Below, piece by piece: positions 35,474-44,038 of a stretch of 64,000 nt of DNA. Both the position numbers and the translations under genes were made by a program. This DNA is from Clostridium facile. GTDB lineage: Bacteria; Bacillota; Clostridia; Oscillospirales; Ruminococcaceae. Every line of letters begins with the position of its first letter. The stretch's first letter is position 1. The notes under the pieces were generated by a model. It had not been told where the DNA came from. It did not search any database and worked only from the letters and a program-made list of their open reading frames with translations. Location: positions 1,116,001-1,180,000 of the forward strand of contig NZ_JACOQK010000001.1 of the NCBI RefSeq assembly GCF_014297275.1, given 5' to 3'.

Positions 35474-36925
35474 TTAGATGATATGGAACATATCTTTCAT
35501 TACACAACGGCGTTTTCTTGTAAAGCTTCTTGCGGAAGTCAAGCCTTCACCAGTTGGTCCTGCAATGGTAAAGGTTGTGTGGCCTTCTGCGCCAAAACCG
35601 ATACCAGCATAAGATGGAGCATTTTTAACAAAGATCGTTGTCTCAATTGCTTTCGCAAATTTTGACAGATTTTCAATGTTTTTGGAATGCATATGAGCAG
35701 AATGTCTGTTTCCATGTTCAGCACGGACAGCTTTCTCGATTGCTTCGTCAATATCTTTGACACGGACAACAGCAAGGATTGGCATCATCAATTCAGTCTG
35801 AACAAACAAGTGGTCTTCTTCTACTTCACAGATCAGGCAACGAACACTGTCGTCCACTTCAATCCCCAAAGCAGCTGCGAATTTCTTCGCATCTCTACCA
35901 ACCCAGTCTCTGCTAACAGAGTATGTGATTTTACCGGTTTTTTCGTTTTTCTTTTCTACCAAAACGATTTTTGCCAGTTCATCAGCCTGAGCTGCTGTAA
36001 TAAAGTAAGCACCATTCTGCTGCATGTTGTACATCAGTTCATCTGCAATGTTGGAAAAAGCAAATACTTCTTTTTCAGCGATACATGGCAGATTGTTGTC
36101 GAATGTACATCCATCAATAATGTCTTTTGCAGCTTTTTTAATATCAGCAGTATCGTCAACAATAACAGGTGGGTTACCTGCGCCTGCGCCGATTGCTTTT
36201 TTACCAGAAGATAGAACAGATTTTACTACGCCAGGACCACCTGTACAAACCAACATTCTAACTCTTGGATCTTTGTACATTACATCTGCAGTTTGCATGG
36301 TTGGTTTTACCATAGAACAAACCAGGCTAGCTGGTCCGCCCGCTGCCAAAGATGCACGGTTTACCAGGTCTACCGCATAGTTGGAAACTTTAATTGCACC
36401 TGGATGTGGGTTGAATACAACCGCATTACCAGCAGCAATCATTGCAATAGAGTTGCAAATTACTGTTTCACTTGGGTTGGTACTTGGTGTAATAGCCCCG
36501 ATGATTCCAAATGGAGCCATCTCTACCAGAGTCAAGCCGCCGTCACCGGACTGTGCTTCTGTCTGAATATCCTCTGTACCAGGTGTTTTATCAGCAACCA
36601 AAATATGTTTCAGTGTTTTATGTTCAACACGACCCATTTTGGTTTCTTCAACACCGAGTTTTGCCATAATTTCTGCTTCCGCACGGGTCAGTTTACGGAT
36701 CTCGGTGATGATTTTTTCACGTTGTTCTACGCTCATGTTGCGGATTACTTTATAAGAATCAGCAGCGGCATCAATGCCTTCTTCCATGGTAGCGTAAACG
36801 CCCAAGTATTGTCTTCCGTTATATTGAGTGGAATCGTATGCTGGAGCAGATGTAGGAGTTGTACCTTGCATCTGAGCAACAACACTTTGTACAATTGAAT
36901 CAATTTGATTTTGGGAAAATTCCAT
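35474..36925 (-). CDS. CoA-acylating aldehyde dehydrogenase (PduP/EutE family) with encapsulation peptide
   Basis: 483 residues. The N-terminal helix (FSQNQIDSIVQSVVAQMQG) and a Pro/Thr linker form a targeting tail. The dehydrogenase core has ITPSTNPSETVICNSIAMI for cofactor binding and the active-site Cys in FDNNLPCIAEKEVF, the acylating-type motif. It oxidises an aldehyde with NAD+ and CoA to acyl-CoA, which PduL then handles. The targeting helix is strikingly like that of the adjacent alcohol dehydrogenase. Lactaldehyde or propanal are the likely substrates from context. Confidence 0.95.
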   Translation of the reverse strand: MEFSQNQIDSIVQSVVAQMQGTTPTSAPAYDSTQYNGRQYLGVYATMEEGIDAAADSYKVIRNMSVEQREKIITEIRKLTRAEAEIMAKLGVEETKMGRVEHKTLKHILVADKTPGTEDIQTEAQSGDGGLTLVEMAPFGIIGAITPSTNPSETVICNSIAMIAAGNAVVFNPHPGAIKVSNYAVDLVNRASLAAGGPASLVCSMVKPTMQTADVMYKDPRVRMLVCTGGPGVVKSVLSSGKKAIGAGAGNPPVIVDDTADIKKAAKDIIDGCTFDNNLPCIAEKEVFAFSNIADELMYNMQQNGAYFITAAQADELAKIVLVEKKNEKTGKITYSVSRDWVGRDAKKFAAALGIEVDDSVRCLICEVEEDHLFVQTELMMPILAVVRVKDIDEAIEKAVRAEHGNRHSAHMHSKNIENLSKFAKAIETTIFVKNAPSYAGIGFGAEGHTTFTIAGPTGEGLTSARSFTRKRRCVMKDMFHII

Positions 36926-36972
36926 TCTTTTTCCAAACCCCCTTCATGAAAATTTCATTTTAATCGAATATA

Positions 36973-37974
36973 TTAAAATGATTTTGTAAAGAGCTGAGCA
37001 CCATATTCGGCGAGCCCTTTATCTTGGTCAGCTGTACCTCCGCTGACACCCAATGCACCAACCAGTTCCCCATTACTATCATACAAGGGGACACCGCCGC
37101 CAAACAGGATTAATTTCCCATTTGTGGTGTATTGCAAGCCCTCTAGGCCTGCCCCGGGCTCGGTCAGTTTGGCTACTTCTTCAGTAGTCATTTTTAAGGA
37201 GGCACTTGTATATGCCTTGTTTATCGCCACATCAATGCTGACGAGAAATGCATTGTCATCCCGTTTGAACGCGACCAGGTTGGCACCTTTGTCACATACT
37301 GCGGTTACAACACCCAAACCTTCTGCCCGCGCTTTTGTCATAACAGCTTCACATAAACGCTCCGCCTTATCACAAAATTGGTTGCCGTCGACAGTGATTT
37401 TTTCATCTGCTGCCACCGCAACCGCAGGAGTTGCAACAGGGGTTGAGGTTGCTGTCTCTTCTTCAGGTTTGGAAATTGGTGTGCCGCCGGAAAAATCAGC
37501 CATTCGAGCCAATGCATATACCAGATCGGAAATCCGGTTTAGCCATGCAATTGTATCGCGGGACATACCACCCATTTGAGAGGCGGCAACAGCTTCACGC
37601 TCTGCCCGGCGTACAACCGTTCTGGCTAAGTCCAAAGCCGCTCCTCCTTCGGTTTCACCCGGGAGGATAAAGGATTTGATCTCTGGCAGTTGGGTCATAA
37701 TGGAATCAATCGCTTGCTCCAGATGATCCACTTTCTCTTTGGTGGTGAATTTTTCACCGCCAGCGATTTCGCCAGAAATCGCAATGACATCCTGCTGGAT
37801 TTGTTCTACAACATCTCTGATGGTTTGAGGCAGTTTTTGTTTTGATAAACCAAGGGCAGATGAGAATTCGTCCAATGCTCCCAACAGTTTAAACACAGGG
37901 CTGTTTTTTGGGATTCTCATACGATTTTTTGTACTGGCAAACCCTGTATCGCCATTACGCGTATAAATACTCAT
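36973..37974 (-). CDS. pduO: PduO-like: adenosyltransferase fused to GlcG/HbpS domain
   Basis: 333 residues, near the length of Salmonella PduO. The N-terminal domain (about 1-165) is the ATP:cob(I)alamin adenosyltransferase fold: IYTRNGDTGFAS, LGALDEFSSALG, FILPGETEGGAALDLARTVVRRAERE and LNRISDLVYALAR. A Pro/Thr/Val linker leads to a C-terminal GlcG/HbpS (DUF336) domain (ITVDGNQFCDKAERLCEA ... LILFGGGVPLYDSNGELVGALGVSGG). PduO makes adenosyl-B12 for diol dehydratase. Most catalytic motifs look intact. No B12-dependent dehydratase or reactivase gene is in this window, so its presence here is a puzzle. Confidence 0.93.
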   Translation of the reverse strand: MSIYTRNGDTGFASTKNRMRIPKNSPVFKLLGALDEFSSALGLSKQKLPQTIRDVVEQIQQDVIAISGEIAGGEKFTTKEKVDHLEQAIDSIMTQLPEIKSFILPGETEGGAALDLARTVVRRAEREAVAASQMGGMSRDTIAWLNRISDLVYALARMADFSGGTPISKPEEETATSTPVATPAVAVAADEKITVDGNQFCDKAERLCEAVMTKARAEGLGVVTAVCDKGANLVAFKRDDNAFLVSIDVAINKAYTSASLKMTTEEVAKLTEPGAGLEGLQYTTNGKLILFGGGVPLYDSNGELVGALGVSGGTADQDKGLAEYGAQLFTKSF

Positions 37975-38145
37975 CGCCCACCTCCTTTAATGATTGTTTA
38001 CTAGCATGATTTTAGTCAAAACCTAAGTCCAAGAGGACAAGGGCGCAAACGGTTTTTTCTAAAATATACTTGATATGGAACCTATGGTTCCTGGGGTGCA
38101 AAGTTCCCTTTGCATTACAACCAAACTCGCTTTTCTGTCAAAAAA

Positions 38146-38994
38146 TTATTTGTTCAGTTGAGCAATTACTTTTTTAGTGATTTCAGCAATCAGGCTGTTA
38201 TCAACGTTTGCAGCAGTGTTGGTTGGAGGTGTAGATGGGATTACAGCTGCTGGATGTCTTACCTGGCTGCCGTCTGGGTTAGCAGAGTTCACTGGTACAG
38301 CGGAACCTGGCAGAACTTCACACTGTGGGCAACCTGGGTGTGCACCTGGTACGCCAAATTCTTTACGCAGTTCGAGCAATCTGTTAATTTGGTCACAGTC
38401 TAACTGTTGAGCGCCACCTAATTGACGGCAGTACATGCTAACTTTTGCAAAGAATTCTGTAGATTCCATCAGGAAATATGCTTTTTCCAATGTGTTACCG
38501 ATGGTCAGAGCACCATGGTTTTTCAGCAGGAAGGAGTCATTTGTCTGAATATAAGGCATCAGAGAATCTGGAATTTCGTTTGTGGATGGGGTACCATATT
38601 CACAGATTGGAACTGTACCTAAGAAGATAACTGCTTCTGGCATGATGAAAGTATCCAGAGGGATATTGCATACAGCGTGAGCAGTAGCTACAGGAGGATG
38701 AGCATGAACAACAGCTGTTACGTCTGGTCTTTCAGCGAACACTCTCATGTGCATTTTAACTTCGGAAGAAGGTCTGCAGTCAGCTCTACCTTCTAATTTG
38801 TTCCCTTTTGCGTCTACTTTACAGATCATATCTGGGGTCATGAAACCTTTAGATACGCCTGTTGGTGTGCAGTAATACTCATTATCGCTGATTTTAACGG
38901 TGATGTTACCATCGTTAGCAGCAACGAAACCGTTCATGTAAATTCTTCTACCGATTTCGCAAATCTCTTTTTTGATTTCGTATCCTGATACCAT
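38146..38994 (-). CDS. Class II aldolase (fuculose/rhamnulose 1-phosphate aldolase-like) with C-terminal encapsulation peptide
   Basis: 282 residues. The class II aldolase core (about 1-215) starts EIKKEICEIGRRIYMNGFVAANDGN, with the zinc His pair in AVVHAHPPVATAHAV and a third His in LLKNHGALTIG, matching L-fuculose-1-phosphate aldolase. A Pro-rich linker (about 215-262) leads to a terminal amphipathic helix (NSLIAEITKKVIAQLNK) that looks like an encapsulation peptide. It should cleave a ketose 1-phosphate to dihydroxyacetone phosphate and L-lactaldehyde, possibly within the shell. With rhamnulokinase in the same operon, rhamnulose 1-phosphate is the likely substrate; fuculose 1-phosphate is the alternative. 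Confidence 0.92.
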   Translation of the reverse strand: MVSGYEIKKEICEIGRRIYMNGFVAANDGNITVKISDNEYYCTPTGVSKGFMTPDMICKVDAKGNKLEGRADCRPSSEVKMHMRVFAERPDVTAVVHAHPPVATAHAVCNIPLDTFIMPEAVIFLGTVPICEYGTPSTNEIPDSLMPYIQTNDSFLLKNHGALTIGNTLEKAYFLMESTEFFAKVSMYCRQLGGAQQLDCDQINRLLELRKEFGVPGAHPGCPQCEVLPGSAVPVNSANPDGSQVRHPAAVIPSTPPTNTAANVDNSLIAEITKKVIAQLNK

Positions 38995-39028
38995 TTTTCA
39001 TTACCTCACTTTTTCAGTTAAAGTTTTT

Positions 39029-40234
39029 TTATTTATCTTGTGCTGCTAAAGTAGCAGTATCAAGCGCAATCATATATTCCTCGTTGGTTGGAATTACCAA
39101 CACTTTTACCTTTCCGCCTTCTGCAGTAACATCTGCTTCTTGGCCTCTTGGTGCGGACGCATTCTTTTCGTTGTCCATTTGAATACCCAGGTAGTCCATG
39201 TTTTCACATACCCATTCCCGGACATCCGCACTGTTTTCACCTAAGCCAGCAGTAAAGACAATGCAATCCAGCCCATTCATTTCCGCTACATAGCTACCAA
39301 TATGTTTTTTAATGCCGTGTACCAGAATTTTTTCCGCCAAGCGTGCTCTTTCATTTCCCTGTGCAGCGGCTTCCCTAACATTACGGGCGTCACTGGAAAC
39401 ACCGGATACGCCTAACAAACCGGATTTTTTATTAATAATGGTTTCTACTTCTTCTCCACTCATTCCCAATGCATTCACCATGTATGGAAGGATGGAAGGA
39501 TCGATATCACCACAGCGTGTACCCATCAGGATACCACCGTTTGGCATGAATCCCATAGAGGTATCCACTGCTTTACCGTGGTCGACAGCGGTAATGGAAG
39601 AACCATTCCCCAAGTGGCAAGTGATAATTTTCAAATCTTTGATGTCTTTACCCAACATTTCTGCTGCACGGGACGCAACATAACGATGGGAAGTTCCATG
39701 GAAGCCATAGCGACGAATTTGATGTTCCTCATATAATTCATAAGGCAGAGGATATACATAGCTCTCTGGTTCCATTGTAGAATAAAAAGAGGTATCAAAT
39801 ACACCAACCTGTGGAACACCGTCCATCAATTTACGGCAAGCCTCAATCCCTTTGATTGCAGGTGGAACGTGCAGTGGCGCCAGATTTTGAATGGAATATA
39901 AATATTCCAAATCCTCATCTTTAATTACGGCGGATTCTTTTAATTTTTCACCGCCATGGGCGATACGGTGGCCAACAGCATCAATTTCATCAATGCTTTT
40001 AATCACGCCGTATGTATCATCCTGCAACATGCTGAGTACCAGCTGAATTGCTTCGTCGTGGGATTTTAAATCCACTTCTTTTTTATAATCTTCTGCGCCG
40101 CTTTTTTTATGTGTAATTACGCCATCAATACCGATGCGTTCACATAACCCTTTGGCGAGAACATCATTTGTCTCCATATCAATAAATTGATACTTCAATG
40201 AAGAACTTCCTGAGTTAATAACCAGAATCTTCAT
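39029..40234 (-). CDS. ackA: Acetate kinase
   Basis: 401 residues from MKILVINSGSSSLKYQF; an upstream in-frame TTG at 40252 is less likely. Family motifs are present: VGHRIAHGGEKL, VFDTSFYSTMEP, RYGFHGTSHRYV, CHLGNGSSITAVDHGKAVDT and FTAGLGENSADVREW. It turns acyl-phosphate plus ADP into acid plus ATP. Placed within the BMC operon, it completes the PduP-PduL-kinase branch, acting on lactyl-, propionyl- or acetyl-phosphate. It lacks a targeting tail, so ATP is likely made outside the shell. Confidence 0.97.
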   Translation of the reverse strand: MKILVINSGSSSLKYQFIDMETNDVLAKGLCERIGIDGVITHKKSGAEDYKKEVDLKSHDEAIQLVLSMLQDDTYGVIKSIDEIDAVGHRIAHGGEKLKESAVIKDEDLEYLYSIQNLAPLHVPPAIKGIEACRKLMDGVPQVGVFDTSFYSTMEPESYVYPLPYELYEEHQIRRYGFHGTSHRYVASRAAEMLGKDIKDLKIITCHLGNGSSITAVDHGKAVDTSMGFMPNGGILMGTRCGDIDPSILPYMVNALGMSGEEVETIINKKSGLLGVSGVSSDARNVREAAAQGNERARLAEKILVHGIKKHIGSYVAEMNGLDCIVFTAGLGENSADVREWVCENMDYLGIQMDNEKNASAPRGQEADVTAEGGKVKVLVIPTNEEYMIALDTATLAAQDK

Positions 40235-40263
40235 AACTTTTATATGCCCCAATCTATGTTATA

Positions 40264-41745
40264 TTATTTACCAACGATTTCTAAGAAGCGGCTATAAGCT
40301 GCATCATAACTCGCTGCGTCTTTTACATCATATTCTTTTGGTTCAACAGAATCTTTTACAATTTTACGAGCTTCTTTCAAACCGCTAATTTCATTTAACG
40401 CAATCAGCTGAACCGCAATGTTACCAGTAGCTGTTGCTTCGATTGGACCAGCAACTACTTTTACATTACAGGAATCTGCTGTCATCTGACAAAGCAGTCT
40501 ATCTTTGGTACCGCCACCCAGCATATGAATTGTGTTATAAGTTTTGCCAGTTACTTCACGGATTGCATTGAAAGCATAACGGTATTTCATTGCCAAACTT
40601 TCGTAGATACAACGCATGATTTCGCCACGGTTCTGAGGAACATATTGGCCGGTTCTTTCACAGAATTCCTGTACACGTTTTGGCAGGTTGCCTGGTTTTT
40701 CAAAGTCTAAGCAATCTGGATCAATAAAGCATTTGAATGGTTCACAAGCTAGTGCTTCTTTTTCCAGATCAGCAAAAGTAACTTCAAAGCCTTCCCTGAT
40801 CCACTGTCTACGGGATTCCTGGATTAACCAAGTGCCCATGATGTTTTTCAGGAAACGGACTGTTCTGTCATAACCACCTTCGTTGGTTACGTTCAATTCT
40901 TCAGAAGCTTTGCTGATAATTGGTTTATCCAATTCAGTACCAAACAGGCTCCAGGTACCACAGCTGATATAGATGAAGTCTTTTTCTTCAGAAGGAACAG
41001 ATACAACAGCGGAAGCTGTGTCATGTGTACATACTGCAATTACTGGAACTTTTGGAGCGCCCAATTCTTCACAAATATCATCAGACAACATGCCATAAAT
41101 GCTACCAGCGTCAATGATTTCTGGAAGGATAGAAGTAGGAACACCCAATTTTTCCAACAGGTCATAAGTCCATTCCCCTGTATTAGGGTTCATAATCTGG
41201 GAAGTAGAAACAATAGAATATTCCGCTTTTTTCACACCTGTTAAGAAATAAGCAAACAGGTCAGGAATAAACAGCATTGTTTCTGCTCTTTCCAACAGTT
41301 CTGGTTCTTTTTGCGCAATTGTGAACAGCTGGAAAATTGTGTTGAATTTCATAATTTGAATTCCTGTTTCATTGTACACTTCTTCTTTTGGAACAACAGA
41401 AAACAGTTTTTCTGGCATACCATCTGTACGGGAGTCACGATAATGGACAGGATTTTGCAACAGGTTGCCGTTTTTATCTAACAGGCCAAAGTCAACCCCC
41501 CAAGTGTCAATACCAATTGCATCAAAACCGCCTGCATGGATTGCTTTGGTAATACCTGTTTTAATTTCATGGAACAAACGGAGGATATCCCAATAAAAAG
41601 TTCCATTCACCATAACAGGGTCATTGGTAAATCTATGGATTTCTTCCATTTGGAAGGACTTACCATCAAACTCACCAATAATTGCACGACCACTGGAAGC
41701 ACCGAAATCGAATGCCAGCACACGTTTTTTACCCAATATACTCAC
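40264..41745 (-). CDS. rhaB: Rhamnulokinase (FGGY family)
   Basis: 493 residues. LAFDFGASSGRAIIGEFDG, IGIDTWGVDFGLLDKNGNLL and VHYRDSRTDGMPEKLF are typical of RhaB. The C-terminal lobe has THDTASAVVSVP, YISCGTWSLFGTE and IHMLGGGTKDRLLCQMTA. It phosphorylates L-rhamnulose with ATP at C1, and related members accept L-fuculose. First gene of the BMC operon. The GTG at 41745 is only two bases from AAAGGAG; an in-frame TTG at 41736 has better spacing and may be the true start. No rhamnose isomerase or transporter is in the window. Confidence 0.93.
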   Translation of the reverse strand: MSILGKKRVLAFDFGASSGRAIIGEFDGKSFQMEEIHRFTNDPVMVNGTFYWDILRLFHEIKTGITKAIHAGGFDAIGIDTWGVDFGLLDKNGNLLQNPVHYRDSRTDGMPEKLFSVVPKEEVYNETGIQIMKFNTIFQLFTIAQKEPELLERAETMLFIPDLFAYFLTGVKKAEYSIVSTSQIMNPNTGEWTYDLLEKLGVPTSILPEIIDAGSIYGMLSDDICEELGAPKVPVIAVCTHDTASAVVSVPSEEKDFIYISCGTWSLFGTELDKPIISKASEELNVTNEGGYDRTVRFLKNIMGTWLIQESRRQWIREGFEVTFADLEKEALACEPFKCFIDPDCLDFEKPGNLPKRVQEFCERTGQYVPQNRGEIMRCIYESLAMKYRYAFNAIREVTGKTYNTIHMLGGGTKDRLLCQMTADSCNVKVVAGPIEATATGNIAVQLIALNEISGLKEARKIVKDSVEPKEYDVKDAASYDAAYSRFLEIVGK

Positions 41746-41770
41746 ATCTCCTTTAAATATGTTATCTTAA

Positions 41771-41788
41771 TACTGTATAAATACAGTA
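41771..41788. promoter_or_regulatory. Palindrome upstream of rhaB
   Basis: TACTGTA, TAAA, TACAGTA: a perfect 7-base-arm inverted repeat 26 bases before the rhaB start, in the BMC-operon leader. It may be an operator or part of a leader hairpin. Confidence 0.5.
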
Positions 41789-41806
41789 TAGGAATCAAAA
41801 ATAAAA

Positions 41807-41847
41807 TTTAGCACAAATGGGCGGATGATAGTACATTTGTGCTAAAT
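41807..41847. promoter_or_regulatory. Long inverted repeat in rhaB-deoR intergenic region
   Basis: TTTAGCACAAAT (41807-41818) pairs perfectly with ATTTGTGCTAAA (41835-41846) around a 16-base spacer. It could form a 12-bp hairpin in the BMC-operon leader or bind a dimeric regulator. No T run follows on the minus strand, so it is not a simple terminator. Confidence 0.55.
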
Positions 41848-41886
41848 TCACCACAGAAATGTCCATATCAATCAACCGCCTTTCTA

Positions 41887-42019
41887 ATTTATGATTAAAA
41901 TTGATTGCTTTTTTCCCGATAATTTGCTACCATTATTATATAGGAAAATCCTTGTTGTGTCTATATCTGGCGTAAATTTAGATTAATGCACACTAATAGG
42001 GGTGAATTTAATCATAAAT
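41887..42019. promoter_or_regulatory. Paired DeoR-type operator candidates and divergent promoters
   Basis: ATTTATGATTAAA (41887-41899) is the exact inverse of TTTAATCATAAAT (42007-42019), 120 bases apart and each close to one of the two divergent genes. The second copy is followed by a direct repeat of ATCATAAATA (42011-42030). A minus-strand TATAAT (fwd 41936-41941) between the sites is the likely -10 of the BMC operon. The spacing would allow a looped repressor complex. Confidence 0.5.
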
Positions 42020-42093
42020 AATCATAAATAATCAACCTTAATAAAACACAACTGATTTTAAGGATATTACAAAAATAATAACAGGAGAAAATT

Positions 42094-42852
42094 ATGCTAC
42101 CATTACAAAGACAAAATGATATTTTAGAAATTTTATCCAAACAGCATGTTGCCTCTGTGGAAGACCTCTGCAAACAGCTTTATTCCAGTGGTGCGACGAT
42201 CCGCAGGGATTTAAAAAAACTGGAAGCAGATGGGCTAATTAAACGAACTCACGGTGGCGCTGCCATTATTGAGAGCACTACATCAGAATTTCCCCTTGCC
42301 TTACGAGAAAGTGAAAACATGGAGCAAAAAGACATGATTGCTCAAAAAGCGCTCCGGTATATCCGAAATGGACAAACCATTTTTTTAGATTCCAGTAGTA
42401 CAGTTTGCCGGTTAGCCCGCTACCTGAAAAACTATTCGGATATTACAGTAGTAACCAATGGCATCCGTGTAGCGGATATCCTGGCAGATTACAAAGGGGT
42501 AAAGGTTTACTGTGCTGGAGGGATGGTTCGACAAAATGCCAAATCCATTGTTGGGTCTGCTGCCTGTGAATTCATCTCCCATTTCCATGCCGACTTGGCT
42601 TTTATGTCCAGTAGAGGAATTGACCTAACCATTGGAGCAACTGTCCCTTCGGAAGATGAAGCTAATATCAAAAGAGCTTTTATTAACAGTACCAAACGGC
42701 CCATTTTATTGTTTGACTCCAGCAAACTGGATACCCAATATTTTTGTAGAATTTGCCATTTAAATCAGTTTTGGCAGTTGATCTGCGATATTGAACTTCC
42801 AAAAAAATATCAGGATTTACAATACCAAACAGAACAAAATACCCTAATTTAG
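42094..42852 (+). CDS. DeoR-family transcriptional regulator of the BMC operon
   Basis: 252 residues. The N-terminal winged helix has the DeoR signature (RQNDILEILSKQHVASVEDL, SSGATIRRDLKKLEADGLIKRTHGGA). The C-terminal sugar-phosphate sensor has IFLDSSSTVCRLARYL, VVTNGIRVADIL and LAFMSSRGID. Such proteins are repressors released by a phosphorylated sugar. It is divergent from rhaB with shared operator-like repeats, so rhamnulose- or fuculose-1-phosphate, or DHAP, are plausible inducers. Ribosome site CAGGAG precedes the ATG. Confidence 0.92.
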   Translation: MLPLQRQNDILEILSKQHVASVEDLCKQLYSSGATIRRDLKKLEADGLIKRTHGGAAIIESTTSEFPLALRESENMEQKDMIAQKALRYIRNGQTIFLDSSSTVCRLARYLKNYSDITVVTNGIRVADILADYKGVKVYCAGGMVRQNAKSIVGSAACEFISHFHADLAFMSSRGIDLTIGATVPSEDEANIKRAFINSTKRPILLFDSSKLDTQYFCRICHLNQFWQLICDIELPKKYQDLQYQTEQNTLI

Positions 42853-43283
42853 TTCTATTTAACATATAAATTTTAACTGAAAATCAGAAAAATATCAAGT
42901 GATTTCTCGATTTTTGAAAACTTATTCACACAATATGGCACTATCCACAGTTCAAAACGGATCTTTTGTGTAAATTGCAGTATTGATTCCTAATTTATAG
43001 AATAAATTGGGTTATTCCTTATCTAATATACTAGATATAGTACCACAATTTTAATAAATAATTTGTGTTACTTTTATCCCCTATTATCATAATAGGATTT
43101 TTATTATTTTTCAACGTGTTTTTGTTTCCACTAAAGTAAAATTACCCCAATTTAATCAGATTCACTACAACTAAGTATAAATATTTTGAATCATGAAAAG
43201 TTACTAAAAAATTTCTTTTACCACATTGTATGCCTATCCTGACTATTACCGATAATAACCCATTATTTTTGTGCTTGTTATTA
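42853..43283. other. Gene-free AT-rich spacer
   Basis: No gene seen. It contains two near-matches to the DnaA box TTATCCACA (TTATTCACA at about 42923 and CTATCCACA at about 42942), which may be chance. Confidence 0.4.
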
Positions 43284-43323
43284 AAAAACCTCTTTCCTTG
43301 TGTTCACAAAGAAGGAGGTTTTT
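43284..43323. terminator. Terminator of kdpDE (bidirectional)
   Basis: AAAAACCTCTTTCCTTGTG pairs imperfectly with CACAAAGAAGGAGGTTTTT, with A and T tracts at the two ends. It lies five bases from the kdpE stop codon. Confidence 0.85.
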
Positions 43324-43327
43324 CTCT

Positions 43328-44038
43328 TTATTCTTCTGAAGAAATACGTAACATCCGGTATCCTACTCCAACATGAGTTTGAATATATTTTGGATTACTG
43401 GTATTCTGCTCAATTTTTTTGCGCAATGTCGCCATAAATACCCGCAAAGATGGAATATCACTTTCCAAAGTACTGCCCCAAACTTCTTTTAGAATAAATT
43501 TGTGGGTCAGCACTTTACCAATATTACGCGCTAATAAACAAAGCAGTTTATATTCTATTGGGGTAAGGTGCAGTTCTTTCCCATCAATATAAGCACAGCC
43601 AGAAGCAAAGTCTATTTTCAAGCCACCATTTACAAAAATAGACTTTTCTTGTTCCGCAATACTATTGGTATAACTAATACGACGTAATGTTACACGAAGA
43701 CGCGCCAATAATTCTTGTACACTAAAAGGCTTTGTCAAATAATCATCCGCACCAGCATCCAAAGCATCAATTTTGTCCTGATCCTCGCTGCGAGCACTAA
43801 TCACAATAATGGGTACATTGGACCATGTACGGATTTTTTTAATCACATCAACCCCATCAATATCTGGTAATCCCAAATCCAGCAGGATAATATCAGGGTG
43901 TTGAGAAACCGCTTCCATTAATGCCTGGTTTCCGTTCACCGCAGTATGATATTTATAGTCTTGAGTTTCCAAGGTCGTTGTAATTAAGTTGCGGACAGCA
44001 TGATCATCTTCCACAACCAATAAAAATGGTTTATTCAT
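43328..44038 (-). CDS. kdpE: KdpE-like response regulator (OmpR family)
   Basis: 236 residues. Receiver domain with phosphoacceptor Asp in PDIILLDLGLPDIDGVDVI and the Lys motif YLTKPFSVQELLARLRVTL. A C-terminal winged helix (LTPIEYKLLCLLARNIGKVLTHKFILKEVWG, HVGVGYRM) follows. The start overlaps the kdpD stop by eight bases. It would normally switch on the KdpFABC potassium pump at low K+ or high osmolarity; no kdp pump genes are in this window. Confidence 0.93.
   Translation of the reverse strand: MNKPFLLVVEDDHAVRNLITTTLETQDYKYHTAVNGNQALMEAVSQHPDIILLDLGLPDIDGVDVIKKIRTWSNVPIIVISARSEDQDKIDALDAGADDYLTKPFSVQELLARLRVTLRRISYTNSIAEQEKSIFVNGGLKIDFASGCAYIDGKELHLTPIEYKLLCLLARNIGKVLTHKFILKEVWGSTLESDIPSLRVFMATLRKKIEQNTSNPKYIQTHVGVGYRMLRISSEE

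Noticed and set aside
41746..42093. Possible cobalamin riboswitch before the BMC operon
   Set aside because: Looked for a B12-box-like GCCACTG block and the usual multi-stem layout and found neither; the repeats present look like protein operators.
42900..42980. DnaA-box-like pair as a replication origin
   Set aside because: Only two imperfect boxes, with no dnaA, dnaN or plasmid replication gene nearby.
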